Source: Planoprotostelium fungivorum
Taxonomy: Eukaryota > Evosea > Variosea > Cavosteliida > Cavosteliaceae
Assembly: GCA_003024175.1 (NCBI GenBank)
Contig: MDYQ01000035.1
Location: 124,001 to 188,000, forward strand
Length of the DNA: 64,000 nt
Direction of reading: 5' to 3'
Made by a program: the position numbers and the translations under genes. A model generated the notes under the pieces. That model ran no database searches, had not been told where the DNA came from, and was given only the letters and a program-made list of their open reading frames with translations. Numbering within the stretch: the first letter of the stretch is position 1; each line of letters opens with the position of its first letter. This document shows positions 35,520-47,730 of the stretch, in pieces.

Positions 35520-37416
35520 TTGTGGCTGCGTATACGTAAAGTCGGCCTTAGCTCCACGCAGATCTGGACATTCCCATCACTAGATACCTCCCGAAGCTTA
35601 AATCTGCACTTTTCGTGATTATTTTTCGTCTCATTCCTGATTATGACCGCCAATTCCAACCACGGGATATATCTCTCCCATCTATAAGGCAGACGGACCC
35701 GCCGTCTTTGGAGCTTCTTTTGCTGGACTTACGAACTCCTTGCTCTCTGCGACGGTCTGCGATGGACAAATCGGATACGAAAGCACCTGCAACACCTACC
35801 AGGTCATCTTGTATTCTGTCGTCAACCAGACTGTAGTCCCTCCCCAGACCATCAACATCACTGTGACCCAGACAGGTGACCCATCACCTCACATCTTGAC
35901 TTCTTCACATCTCCGTTTCATCTTCATCTTTCGCTGACTCGAGCGGGCAGATATCGTCCAGATCACTGTGGGACAGAACTACACCTCACCCAACACGACC
36001 TACTACAGCTTCTCACCTTGAGCGTACCGGACACACAATTTTCTAGCGGCTTACAAACTGGCTTCACAGGCGGCAGAACCGTCAACCCCAACAACACGCT
36101 GGTCGTCACTGGAGAGGGTGAGCCGTTCAGACGTCGAATGTAGCTGAAGATCGTCCAGTCTATCAACTGTTCGCCAGCACATATCCAGACTTTCTCGTTT
36201 GATATGCAACCGTTCGGTTTCGCATTCACGTTCGCGTACCAGAATGTCAAATACGACACCATGCCTCTGATCTGTTCCTCTGAATCTGCCGTCGTGCTGG
36301 TCGATCGAATTCAGAATCGAAGGATATCCCTTTTGGGTGAGAGACGATACATCAACGTACCTGCTCACGAGATGCCAGACATTGCGCGGCCGATCTTGCT
36401 ATTTCTATTTTTACATCAACAACGTGGGTACACAGTCTGCCACAGTCATCTCCCGTCAGACGCCTCCAACTCTGAGCGTATCTACAACGGGTAACTATTC
36501 CGCCACCTGTCAGAAGTACGGAAACTCTTACGACAATTTCGCTCTCGTCAAACTGGTCGGCCCCGACGCTACGTCTCTGGGAGGTTACATCCACGGTACA
36601 ATCATCCCGTCTCAAGCTGCGTCGTTTGATGCGGCCTACAGCTGCGGTAACAGTACGAGCATCTCTCTGTCCATCCGAGTCAACGGACCCTGTGAGATAT
36701 ACATCATTTCATCGTTCTCACCTCAGTGCAGATCAGCCAGTCAGCTTCAATTCCTCTAGCAATATGAATCTTCCGATCGGTTTCTACCAGGTCAGCTTGG
36801 CCGAGAATGTCATCGATCACATCTACCAGTCCACTGCAACTGTTGGGACTGAAAGGATGGTGAGACAGGCATCTCACGCGTCATCTGACCACATCAGTTC
36901 TAAGGCGGCCACTTTCAACTACTTTGGCAGCGTCAGCAATTTGGTATTAGACGGTACGTTTCTGTTCATCGTCCCTTCGACTGATGTCAAGCCAGAGTGC
37001 CGCACGATCACCACCGCCTCCTCCACAAGCGTTCTCAGCCAACGCAGTGCATTCGTCGTTCAGTCACCTCAGGAATACTGCATCAGAAGTGATGGCATTC
37101 CCAGCAACTCGTCCAACTCTGTCACTTTGAATTCGTATAATTCCAATACCCTCTTCTACGAAGACGAGAACACGACTCTGTTCACTTTCACTTGCTCCAG
37201 CGACATCTTCTACGTGGAATTCACTGGCGTGACGTTCATGACAGTCAACTTCACACTGGGTCAGTGGTATCGTACGCATCATCATCTGACAGATGGACAG
37301 TTCCCATCAGCGGACAAGGATACCACTACGACGTCGACGGTCTCTTGATCCTTCAGTATCCTCCCCTCACGGCTCCCGTCAACATCCTTTCTGTTCAGGT
37401 CGATGGATACATCTAG
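35520..37416 (+). pseudogene. Surface-protein pseudogene, array copy C
   Basis: A family upstream block (GCGTATACGTAAAGTCGG at about 35528, GAAGCTTAAATCTGC, TTATGACCGCC) runs directly into the middle of exon 2 (IPTTGY, SPIYKADGPAVF), so the signal-peptide exon is lost. Ectodomain exons follow in family order (CNTYQVILYSVVNQT, ITVGQNYTSP, QTPPTLSVSTTGNYSATC, KYGNSYDNFALVKLVG, EYCIRSDGIPSNSS, FYEDENTTLFTFTC), but a frame change occurs after YYSFSP near 36020. The gene stops at LSVQVDGYI near 37416 without KR site, stalk or GPI tail. It is closest to copies A and B. Expression as a functional protein is unlikely. Confidence 0.78.
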
Positions 37417-37626
37417 GATTTCTAGTTGAAGGGCGAGTGCACAGATACTGAACGAGTGGCGAAGGCTTGCTTCCATCGGATCATCAAGGCGACCATCTTG
37501 TTGTGATGATCAACGATACAGGTAATTCTGCTGAGCACTCAGTTGAACAGGAGACACGTATTTACACAACGAATGATATTCGAATCGTGACATTCATCTG
37601 ACTACTAATTACTTTATCGGCTCTTC

Positions 37627-40325
37627 TCAGCAGAGATAAAAGAGGGTCATGACGACCACCGAAAGGACAGATGCCTTGACCATAGAGCTGTCACTCGTGA
37701 CGTTGTCTGGCAACACAGAGGTGTCTGTGAAAGACACAGAGGCAGATGTCGTGGTGGTAGTGGATGAGTCTGTGGCACCCTCTTCACTCTCTGACGAAGT
37801 CACGACAGAGGAGGTGGAAGAAGAGGTGGTGGAGGTGGTAGAAGTGGTAGATTGTACCGAAGTAGTGGAGGTGGTAGAGCTGACAGTGGAGGTGGAGAAT
37901 GATTCAGCCGAAGACTCTTCAGCACTAGTAGACTCTTCATTGCTGGTCTCTGGGGTAGTAGAGCTGGAAGAATCCAAGGTGGAGCTTGTGGAGCTGGTCG
38001 ACTCTTCAGAGCTGGTGGAGCTAGTTGATTCTACGGAGCTGGTGGAGCTGGTAGAGCTGGTGGAGCTGGTGGACTCTTCAGAGCTGGTGGAGCTAGTGGA
38101 GCTGCTCGATTCAGTAGAAGACGTGCTGGACGTAGAGCTGCTAGAAGATGTGTCGTAATCGACGTTCAGTCCATCAACTGACATTTTGTCACGTCAAAGT
38201 CTTTACACAATGACTCACCGGTGCCCAAGTTGATCGTCAGCTGTCCTTGTCCCCCAGCCAGCACGATAAACTGAGTTGGGAGAGAATTACTGGTCTGCAG
38301 GCGGTTGTTCCCTAACAGATCGTTGTCGCCGACTGTTCTCTTTCCTCCTAGCATATTTGCATTCATGACGGGAAGGAGACTGTAAGCTGATCCAGTGACG
38401 TTGGTTGATAAGATACCAACAGAAGCCTTGAGGGGAGGATACTGAATGGCGAGGAGTCCATCAACGTCGTAGGTCTGTCCGTACACTCCTTGTTGGCGGA
38501 CGGGAACTATCATTCTGTCAGTGAATGGATTGTAGATGACGTCACTGACTGAGAGTGAAGTTGAATGTCATTGGTGCCTGGTTGAACAGTCTTACGGTCA
38601 AGATATCATCGGAGCAAGTGACAGCGAACAGGGCCGTGTTCTCGTCTTCGTAGAAGAAAGAGGGGAAGTTGTACTTTCTGGATTGGTCGGATAACAGATA
38701 GACATCATCAATCGATGGATCGCTGGGAATGCCATCGGTTCTGATGCAGTATCCCTGAGGTGGCCGGATGACGAATGCACTATATAAGGCAGGGACATCG
38801 ATGACGGTGCTACCATTGACCGTGTAACACACTGATGTCTCATCAACTCAAGTGCAGAAGGTGCAATGACTCACGATCAAAGATGCTGTAGCCGATGGCA
38901 CCGAAATAGTTGTAAGACATTTCCGTGGAGCTGTCATCATCAGAGAGACACATGGCTTGTATCCTCTCACCAACCCTGCACTCCAAGCTGGCCCAGTAGA
39001 TTACTATAGAATGGATCGGAGATGATTCCAGCAGGCACGTTGATCTGGTAGAATCCTGTCTCACGACTTGGTTCTTCCGCCTCGGCGGTGTAGCTGACCA
39101 CTTCATTGTCTGTGAGATGTGAGATGCTGTGTCGTGTGACATCGATATCTCACAGGGTCCGTTCACTTTGATGTTCAGATCGATGCTGCTCTCGGTCGCA
39201 CAGTTAATTACGGTATCGAACGGTCCAGGTTGAGAAGTGATTTTTTCATCGTTGATGATACCTCCCTTGGAATAGACATCGGTGTTGACCAGCTTGATGA
39301 GAACATACTTCAAGGTCGAGTTGCCGTACGTCTGACAAGGGACATTGTAGATACCCGATGTAGACACGTTCAGTGTGGCAGGTGTCTGAGTAGAGATGAC
39401 CGTAGCATTGTACGCCGCGGTATCGGCTGCGAAATTGCGGCAAGACCGAGCGGGTAGGAACTGAAACGTGGTCAACGCGTGACACGTCTATGGTCCACTC
39501 ACGTTAAATTCGCTCAATTGCAATTGATCCACGAAAACGACGGCGTCTTGTGAAGTGCAGATGACAGCATTGGTGGGATACGTCACTCCTTCGTACACGA
39601 AAGAGACGCTATCCCCTTGCAAATCATACGTCTTAGGATAGGTTGCGGCGTACAAGGGGTAGACTGATGTGAACGTCAGCGACTCTACGGTCACAAGTGT
39701 TCACCTGAGCTCGTGGTTGTCAAGGTGAAGTTGGCAGGCACGTAGAACTTGTCACTGAAACCTACTAGATCGGAACCGGAGGATTCGGGGGTGGTGTAGG
39801 AATAGAGGTAGGGAACGTCGGTTGAGAACCTGTAGATGGTGGGGTTCTCGGAGGTGTAGTTCTGTCCCAGAGTGATGTTAACGATATCTGTTTTCATCAG
39901 TTTGTATAGAAGAGGGTGTGGATGATGATGGGATGGATCATGTGTGCGACGATGCGATCGAACCCGGATGTGCTCACCTATCTGAGTCACAGTGAGGAAG
40001 AAAGAGCCTTCGAAAGGCACTACTTCAGTGGTGCCAAAGACGACTTGGTAGGTGGTACAGCCGAGTGTCAAGCCATTGACGAGTATTCCGTCGCAGAAGC
40101 TTTCGGTGAAGACTGAGGGATTATAAGGTTCCGATTGTTGGAATTCGAACATGGCGGGTGGGTCTGCCCTATAGACGGGAGAGAAGTGGCCGGTGGTCGG
40201 AACGACATCGAACGATGTCTCATAGACCTGAGAGGGATGAGACAGCGAAGATGATGAAGAGGAGGACTCACGATGGCCTGAGAGAGAGCGATACAGAGGA
40301 GGAAGAGAGAGAGAGCGCCTCTCAT
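37627..40325 (-). CDS. Secreted GPI-type surface protein, array copy D
   Basis: The minus-strand ATG at 40323-40325 opens MRGALSLFLLCIALSQAI. The exons read through in family order: PTTGHFSPVYRADPPAMF, CTTYQVVF, ITLGQNYTSENPT, FLPARSCRNF, QTPATLNVSTSGIYNVPC, TYGNSTLKYVLIKLVNTDV, GYCIRTDGIPSDPS, FYEDENTALFAVTC and VPVRQQGVYGQTYDVDGLL. A KR site (GGKRTV) and FIVLAGGQGQL follow. The tail is NVDYDT, a Ser stalk with 27-nt repeats coding ESTSSTSS(E/V), then SSMVKASVLSVVVMTLFYLC and stop at 37627-37629 (GPI-type signal). About 750 residues. The middle is nearly that of copy F and the tail that of copy G, suggesting gene conversion. Its 5' flank has two TATGACGTCG-like words. Function unknown. Confidence 0.86.
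37975..38130 (-). repeat. 27-nt minisatellite in the stalk of copy D
   Basis: Coding tandem repeat, a unit of nine residues of the form ESTSSTSS plus E or V. It is shorter than in E, F and G. The other strand also reads open (ELVELVDSS repeats), which follows from the repeat composition. Confidence 0.8.
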
Positions 40326-41240
40326 CTTGTTGCTTCCGGAAGAATGAACGAGAGGTGCCAAAGCATCTCGATTAAGGTGAGCCAGACGACGTCATACAAA
40401 GGTGTGAATTTGTCCACAGTCAGCCAGGCGACGTCATAAACAGGAATCTCAGCAAATGAGACGAAGAACGATCACGAAAGTCAGATTTAGGTTCACGAGT
40501 TGTAACTTCACCATGGAGATAGCCAGATTTGAAGTGGCGTGGGAGACAAGGACTTTCGTAAGGCCCTACCGAGGAAATATCTTCCCACCAGGCGAACACC
40601 CTTGGGAAAAACAACCCTACGTTTCCCTTGACCACTGACCATTGACCGGACCCCTCGGTTAGTTAGTTGTGATGTTCACGTGAATCACCGAGAAGTCAAA
40701 GAAAAACTAGGGGCCACAGCATCCGGAATTCGTCTGTTGTTGGTCACTTCGGTTTGATGATTGAGATGTGATGTCTGCATTTTACAGTCAGTCGGTCCGA
40801 CTGCTGACATTTCGGCCGTATATAGGCTACATTCTAGCAGTTCGATGCAGCGGGTGTGAGGCTTTAGATCATTCCACTGGTAGATAGAGCAACGAGGATA
40901 GAGCCATAAATTGTTCGCACTCTACTCCATGCTCTTTCAAGGTTTCTTCAAGTGGAATGCTCGACGTAGATTTGAATATAAAAAACAAACTCAATCAATT
41001 TGCGATACCAGATCACATCTGGGTCGATTACGACCAATCCGAATTGGCCGAGCCAGGGAGAAGATCTTGGAGTGTGACGGAGACGTCTTCGACCAAGCAC
41101 GAGATATTGTTGCTTCATTGGCATAGAGAGGTCCATTAGCTCTTCACACATCCGATCCATTAAGTCCTGATATCTGGACCGTACCAAAATTGATCGTGGC
41201 TAATCCTCTATTGGTACAACAGACAACCTCCTCGGTGCCA
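40326..41240. other. 5' flank of copy D and non-coding stretch
   Basis: The first 120 bases carry the family upstream block on the minus strand (TTTATGACGTCGCCTGGCTG, TTCATTCTTCCGGAAGCAAC). The rest has no exon I can support. Confidence 0.5.
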
Positions 41241-41249
41241 TCTATCTAG

Positions 41250-41907
41250 ACATGTTACCCAGAGTCAGATGTTATGCCGCGTATTGGCATGGAACAGAGT
41301 TGGATCTGCTGGTACGTGGCAAGAGTCACATTGTAAGGATCGTTCAGGTGATTCAATCTGATGTCGTCTTTGTTCTTAATCACTAAACCGATTGCAGATC
41401 GTACCGGCAGAAGTGATGAACATGTACGAAGGCACTCGATGGAGCTGGTGAATCAGAAGATTAAGGTGCCTCGCGATCGACGACCAGTCAGATCATCTTC
41501 AGCTCAGTTCGAAGAAGAAGACGTGCAGACAGCTTGTGGACATACAACAGCTGACAGACGAAGAATTCTTCAACAGTCTGGACCCATGGTACATCGACCG
41601 AGAGAACATCGGTTGGGAAGGATATCCTTAGGGGAGCTATCTCACTCGCTGATTACCAGAACAGATAAGACCTTTGACACATTCGAGCATCATCGAGAGA
41701 TGATCGAAGCGGGCGTTGAACTTTGGAAGATTCTGACGGACAACAATTACGAGAGGATGTTCGAAGAGAAGAATCGACCTCGGCAGAGGATACTCACTAC
41801 TCATTTGATACGTCAATGGAATGAAGGTGGGGACGATGATAGTGACGAGAAGCTGATGATGAAAATAGACGTTCGTCGAGTGGATGGAAAGAGATCACCA
41901 GAGTAAC
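41250..41907 (+). pseudogene. Unrecognised gene, possibly decayed
   Basis: Protein-like stretches on the plus strand (MLPRVRCYAAYWHGTELDLL, a 50-nt intron near 41349-41398, IVPAEVMNMYEGTRWSW, LTDEEFFNSLDPWYIDREN, and in another frame EMIEAGVELWKILTDNNYER) suggest exons. They are interrupted by stops and do not join into one frame with credible introns. No family recognised. It could be a decayed host gene or one whose introns I cannot place. Confidence 0.35.
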
Positions 41908-42738
41908 AGACTTCAGGCGAGGAGAAGCTGAGAGAAAGAGAAAACAATCGTTCCAAAGAGGTATGATACCAGTGACATGCTCGAAGTCGATCAATGGAAA
42001 TTTACCTTGATACAGCCCGTCAGATAGCTTAGCACAAGAAGAGAGAGGAAGAGCAGAGGACTAAGGCGAACATTGGAATATATAGATGTCTCAATAAAAT
42101 CCACCCGTGATCCCGCTTTCTGAAAGAAAGAACAGACAGACACTTGAAGAGTGTGTTATGCATGTCTCAATGCCATTTACAAGGACGACAAGAGGAGTCT
42201 GTGGAGAGATTGGGAGCGACCCACACGATGAGAGGGTGAGACTGTATGTTGTGAAGATCATCAATGTTGCAAAAAAACAGATGCACCACTTCAGTGAATT
42301 CTTGGAACCCCTTCGCCAGAAGCCTTGATCCAATAATGTCACAGGTAAGAAGAAGGAGCGATGTGCAGATGATCGATCTTCCAGAGGAGGAATGAAGCAT
42401 CGATTACATCCTTACCGTGATTCATTGCACACTCTATGGTCGCTTTAATATAATACATAACATTCGCGAAGAATGTCATCATCTCGATTCAAAATCTTTC
42501 GGGTGTCCGTTCTGGAACAAAATGAACCGTCGTGATGCAATATTGTGGCGATATCTATTGCAATATTGTGGCGATATCGATATTGTGCGGCCCAAGCGAT
42601 TATTTACCTTTTTAAAAAAGCGTGTTAAGAAGACGAGTATCCATGGTGATTTTGCGTGCGATATTGCACAATATCGATGAAAAACACAAACCTTATTTGG
42701 AAGCGGGAGGTTTAAAAGCCGGACCTTATGGAGATACT
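41908..42738. other. non-coding stretch
   Basis: No exon recognised. It contains the short tandem repeat at 42537-42578 and a nearby inverted repeat. Confidence 0.4.
42537..42578. repeat. tandem 19-bp repeat GCAATATTGTGGCGATATC
   Basis: Two identical 19-bp copies separated by four bases. Just after, CGATATTGTGC pairs with GCACAATATCG about 85 bases on, so the segment could form a long hairpin. Confidence 0.7.
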
Positions 42739-42908
42739 GCGTATACGTAAAATCGAAATGACTCCTTAGCTCCACCCAGATCTGGATATCTCCATGGTGA
42801 AGATGTGATCCGAAGCTTAAATCTGCTCTTTGGCTGACTGTTGCGTATCTCAATCGGATGTCGCCCCATTTGGCGCACCTTTCGTTCATTCTATTTCGGA
42901 GCAACAAG
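42739..42908 (+). promoter_or_regulatory. Conserved upstream block of copy E
   Basis: GCGTATACGTAAAATCG, TTAGCTCCACCCAGATCTGG, ATATCTCCATGGTGAAG, GAAGCTTAAATCTGC, GGCGCACCTTTCGTTCATTC and GGAGCAACAAG directly before the ATG. The same words in the same order precede copies F and G and, in part, pseudogene C. Confidence 0.65.
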
Positions 42909-45800
42909 ATGAGAGGCGCTCTCTCTCTCTTCCTCCTCTGTATCGCCCTCTCTCAGGCCATCGTGAGCATCCCTCTCCGTCACCTTCGTCCTCTCCTTCT
43001 CATGTCATCGTCTGATCTTTCTCAGGTCTATGAGACATCGTTCGATGTCATTCCAACCACCGGCTACTTCTCTCCCATCTATAAGGCAGACACACCCTCC
43101 GTCTTCAACATCAAATTGGATGGATATTATGGCGGCTCGACCTTCTACTCAAGCTTCTGCGACGGACGACCCGTGAACGAATTGACTACCACCTGTACCA
43201 CCTATCAGGTCGTCGTGGGCACTTATGGCGCTGAGGTTACCCCCCCTGATCGTATCATCCTCTCTGTGTTCCAGTCAGGTGAACAATCGAATTCGATCGC
43301 ATCGCTCCCCACATCATGTACCATCTTCGATGAACTGAAGAGAGTAGATGTCGTCGAGATCATTCCGGGACAGCAGTACACCTCTCCGAACGACACCCTT
43401 TACCGGTTCTCGTCGGACGTTCCATACATCTATACCCTCACAGATCTGGACGCGTTCCCCTTCATCGTCACTCAAGTGGGCTTCAAAGACAAGCTCAAGC
43501 TGGCTGCCAACGCCACATTGACCACCACGGGTTCAGGTGAATATCTGAATCCATCAAGTCGCTGACGTTCGCATCAGTCCACCCCCTGTACGCCGCAACC
43601 TATCCTACGACATTTGGTGTGCAATTGGGTGACATGTTTGGTAGCACCTTCATTTACGAAGGAGTGACGTATTCTGCCCCTGATGCCATCTGCTCTTCTC
43701 AAGATGCCGTCGTTCTCGTGGATCAATCTTCATCGGGCATCTTGAACGTGAGTGAGCCACATTGACGTGTCACGTGTTGACCACGTTTCAGTTCCTACCC
43801 GCTCGCACCTGCGGCTATTTCGGCGAAACTGATGCGTTCAACGCTACAGTCATCTCCGCTCAGACACCTGCCACACTGAACGTGTCGACATCGGGTGACT
43901 ACACTGCCCCTTGTCAGACGTACGGTAACTCTTCCTATTACTATGCTCTCATCAAGTTGGTCAACACCGATGTCTATTCCAAGGGAGGTATCGTCAACGG
44001 ATTAACGGTCGAGTCTCAACCTGGACCTTTCGATGCCGTAATCAACTGCGGCACTGATAACACCGTCATTGTGCCCATCCAAGTGAACGGACCCTGTGAG
44101 ATATCGATCACAACGAAGCGGCATCTCATATCTTACAGATACTTCGATCGACTTCAGCGTTGCGCCGGAACTGATCAATTTGCTCAAGAATTTCTATCAG
44201 ATTCACGTGCCTGCTGGCATCATCTCGGGACCATTTAGCAATGATCCTCTGAAACAGTACGCAGGACAGAGCTGGTGAGACAAATGTAGTCATCAGCTCT
44301 CTGACGATGACAGCTCCACGGAAACGTCCTTCAACTATTTCGGTCACATCAATGATGGCGCATTCAGTCGTGAGTCACTCCACCCTTTGCACTTGAGCTG
44401 ACGCGATGACAGTGTGTTACACGGTCAATGAACACTCTACATTCTACGTTCCCGCCAACAACAGTGCATTCGTCCTCCAGCCACCTGAGGGATACTGCAT
44501 CAGAAGTGATGGCATTCCCAGCAACTCGTCCACCTCTGTCTCTCTGTATTCAGACGCTTCCATGACATTCTTCTACGAAGACGAGAACACCACCCTGTTC
44601 ACTGTCACATGCTCCAACGATATCTTGTACGTGCAACCGATGGATCTGTCACCCATGACAATCAACTTCACACTCGGTGAGTGACGTCATCTACCATCCA
44701 CTCACTGACAGAACGACAGTTCCCATCAGCGGACAAGGAGTGTACGGACAGAACTACAACGTGGACAGTCTGTTGATCCTTCAGTATCCTCCCCTCACAG
44801 CTTCCGCTGGAATCTTTTCCGTCAACGTCACTGGTTCGGTTGGTACCCTCCGTCCCATCGTGAATCCGCGATTGTCAGGAAAGAGAGCAGTGTCCAACCC
44901 CGCGATGCCAACCAGCAACAGCCTGCAGACGAACACCTCTCCACTGTCTCAGTTCATCGTGTTAGTGATGGGACAAGGACAGATGACGACTGATTTGAAC
45001 ACTAGTGAGTCATTGCGTGAAGACTTTGACATAACGGAACGTCAGGTGATGGACTGAACGTCGGTTACGACACCAACTACAGCCTATATCCTTCCACGTC
45101 TAGTACATCATCCACTAGCTCTACGTTCAGCACATCTTCCACAGATTCGAGCAGCTCTACGAGCACTACAAACTCCGATGAGTCCTCCAGCTCCGTAGAA
45201 TCTACCAGCTCTACCAGCTCTGAAGAGTCCTCCAGCTCTACCAGCTCTGAAGAGTCCTCCAGCTCTACCAGCTCTGAAGAGTCCTCCAGCTCCACCAGCT
45301 CTGAAGAGTCCTCCAGCTCCAGCAGCTCTGAAGAGTCCTCCAGCTCCAGCAGCTCTGAAGAGTCCTCCAGCTCTACCAGCTCTGAAGAGTCCTCCAGCTC
45401 CAGCAGCTCCGCCTTGGATTCTTCCAGCTCTACTACATCCGAGACTAGCTCCGCGAGCGTTGAAGAGTCCACTAGCACTGAAGAGTCTTCGACTGTCAGC
45501 TCCACCACCTCCACTTCTGTACAATCTCCAAGCTCTACCACCTCTTCGTCTGTCACATCTTCCACCAGCTCTACATCCTCTGCCCTGTCCACATCGTCAA
45601 CTAGCTCATCCACGTCCTCTGTCGTGACTGAAGAGAATGGTACGGACTCATCCAGCGCAGACGTCACGACCACGACATCTGCCTCTGTGTCTTTCACAGA
45701 CACCTCTGTGATACCCACAGACAACGTCTCCAACGACAGCTCTATGGTCAAGGCATCTGTCCTCTCTGTGGTCGTCATGGCCCTTTTTTGTCTTTGCTGA
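42909..45800 (+). CDS. Secreted GPI-type surface protein, array copy E
   Basis: The ATG at 42909 opens MRGALSLFLLCIALSQAI. Ectodomain blocks: PTTGYFSPIYKADTPSVF, CTTYQVVVGTYGAEVTPP, IIPGQQYTSPND, FLPARTCGYFGE, QTPATLNVSTSGDYTAPC, TYGNSSYYYALIKLVNTDV, GYCIRSDGIPSNSS, FYEDENTTLFTVTC and GQGVYGQNYNVDSLL. Then comes the KR site (GKRAVSNP) and QFIVLVMGQGQM. The stalk (about 45100-45660) is Ser-rich, with 27-nt repeats coding EESSSSTSS. It ends SSMVKASVLSVVVMALFCLC with stop 45798-45800 and AATAAA-like GATAAAGAATC after it. About 820 residues. The intron after the GP codons (starting GTGAGATATCGAT) is shared in position with all paralogs. Head-to-head with D across 2.6 kb. Function unknown; surface adhesion or recognition is an inference. 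Confidence 0.87.
45171..45411 (+). repeat. 27-nt minisatellite in the stalk of copy E
   Basis: About nine tandem units coding ESSSSTSSE or close variants (GAAGAGTCCTCCAGCTC words). The repeat number differs from D, F and G. Confidence 0.85.
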
Positions 45801-46099
45801 GAAGAGTCGATAAAGAATCTGTGAAGTGCGAGTCTTCCATCACAAGTTATACGACGCAATTGGTGATCAGATGAACATCACGAGTTGATATTGTGAATTG
45901 TACAAGTACGTGCAAGCGTCTGTCTTCATCACTTCAGCTGAGAGCTCATCGGTGATGATATCTATTCTCATTCTCTTCCCTACGCAAATGGTGCATCGCT
46001 CGCTTGCGGACTGGCGTGGGGTCCGAAGTCGTTGCTGATCGTCTCTTTGCGTTCATGATTTTTGTTATTTTGATGATGAGGGGTGTTGATGATGACAGT

Positions 46100-47330
46100 A
46101 CCGTTGATGGCAAACAACAGTGATAAACGAAAATATCTCACCATCAGAACGATCATCCCTCAGATTTGTTATCTCCAGTAGAATTCTGGAGTGAATTGGA
46201 ACTTCGCCTAGGTTGCCCATTCAATGATGGACGATGGCTGACACAGATGATGGATGGCGAGCACGATTGAATGATGAACGATGGGTGACGATAACGATTA
46301 AATGATGAACAATTGATGATCGACAGTGATGAAGAAGGGGGTCCAGATGACGAAGCTTTCTGAACCCATACAAAGTGAAGGGGGTGTTTCGCTCCTCTAG
46401 ATGGGATACTGGCGTGTGGTAAATCGTAGAAAGGTGTGAACGGGTTATTCTGATGAGTGAATTCACCATTCAAACGTGATCTCTCTGATATTCGCAATAT
46501 CCTTAGCTTAAATTGGGGCCGTAATCCTTGGTTGAACGGTCGCCTTTGGTGTGATCATCTTCTCACCTGGCACTATTCCGTGAGCCGCATCCAGTACATA
46601 TTTGAGGGCTTTCTGAATGTTCACCTTCTTGGTTGAGGTGCATCAGGTGATGCCGATAATGCTTCTCAAGCGATCGATACAACGAAAGAAAGATGACGCA
46701 CCGATTCAAAACTGATTGAACGTAATTTGTATAAATTGTCTGAGGGAGAAAGCGGGACATACGATCGATAATATAGCTCATGTTGTTAGACGTCTTGGGA
46801 GGATTATTATAGGCGACCTGATTATATTTCAAAATCACCATCCCGTGATTCTGCGCGATGGTGAAGAGGAGGTTGACCTGTTTAATGGTCAGAACGATAC
46901 GTGTCAATATGTTCACATATTCAGAAATCTCCTTCTATATCGGTTCCTACCTCCCATTGTTGGTATTCACAGAAAGGAATCCATTTAGTTAAGATTGTTT
47001 AGGCGCAGGTAACGGTGGTGGTACGATCAGCGCTGCTGGTTGTTGGGTAGATTGCGGTTGAGCAGTGATCCGATGTCAATTTGTAAAGCTTTCTTTCATG
47101 TGATATTAATATCTCAGTGGTTTGTGCTCTCTTCACGAAAATGAAGTTGAAACATCAATGTATTAATACATGCTCTCTCTTCTTTATCAAAATCTATTGG
47201 TTTACCTAATTGAGAGGGCTGCACTACTCACCATACGGGAAGGCATCGTGCTTCATCACATCGTGTGTGAGGTACTTATTCCTCATTGCAGACCAATGAG
47301 ATTGAGGATGAGAGACATCCACCGTCATGA
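46100..47330 (-). CDS. Unrecognised minus-strand gene
   Basis: Read on the minus strand, exon-like pieces are TVDVSHPQSHWSAMRNKYLT followed by HDVMKHDAFPY (near 47230-47320), ITAQPQSTQQPAALIVPPPL (near 47000-47060), and VNLLFTIAQNHGMVILKYNQ with YIIDRMSRFLPQTIYTNYVQ (about 46640-46880). A piece reading QKALKYVLDAAHGIVPG follows near 46570-46620. Plausible GT-AG introns separate them (for example GTAGGAACC to AAACAG just upstream of VNLLF). The start, stop and 3' exons are not settled; the Ser/Pro-rich frame at 46150-46500 may or may not belong. I recognise no family. Confidence 0.4.
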
Positions 47331-47463
47331 CTCAGAGTCATGTCGTTGAATGGCCCCTCTTAAATTAAGCCAAGAATATCTTGACAAGCCCAAAAATATT
47401 TTCGTGTTTGAAAGGGAAAGGTTTGGAACCAAGTCCCGATCGAAGCTGTAGATTTGGAAGCTT

Positions 47464-47730
47464 GAAAACAGTCTATTCGGAAGCTAAGATGTCTCCTTCA
47501 GTAGGCCTTACAAAAGTATTGCGTAGATGTAAAGCGGGATATGTGTCATCAGCTCCACATCGATCTGGTGGTCTCCATGGTGAAGGTATCAACTTCAGCT
47601 TGTATCTGCCTTTCGTGATCATTCTTCGTGCTGAAATTCCTGTTTATGACCGTCGGCTGGCTGACGGCTGCGTATCTTAATCGGGTGTGGCTTTGGCGCA
47701 CCTCTCCTTCATTCTCTCGGAAGCAACAAG
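47464..47730 (+). promoter_or_regulatory. Conserved upstream block of copy F
   Basis: Nearly the same as the block before copy G from GAAAACAGTCTATTCGGAAG down to TCGGAAGCAACAAG at the ATG. It includes GTATTGCGTAGATGTAAAGC, CTCCATGGTGAA, TTTATGACCGT and GGGTGTGGCTTTGGCGCACC. Confidence 0.7.
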
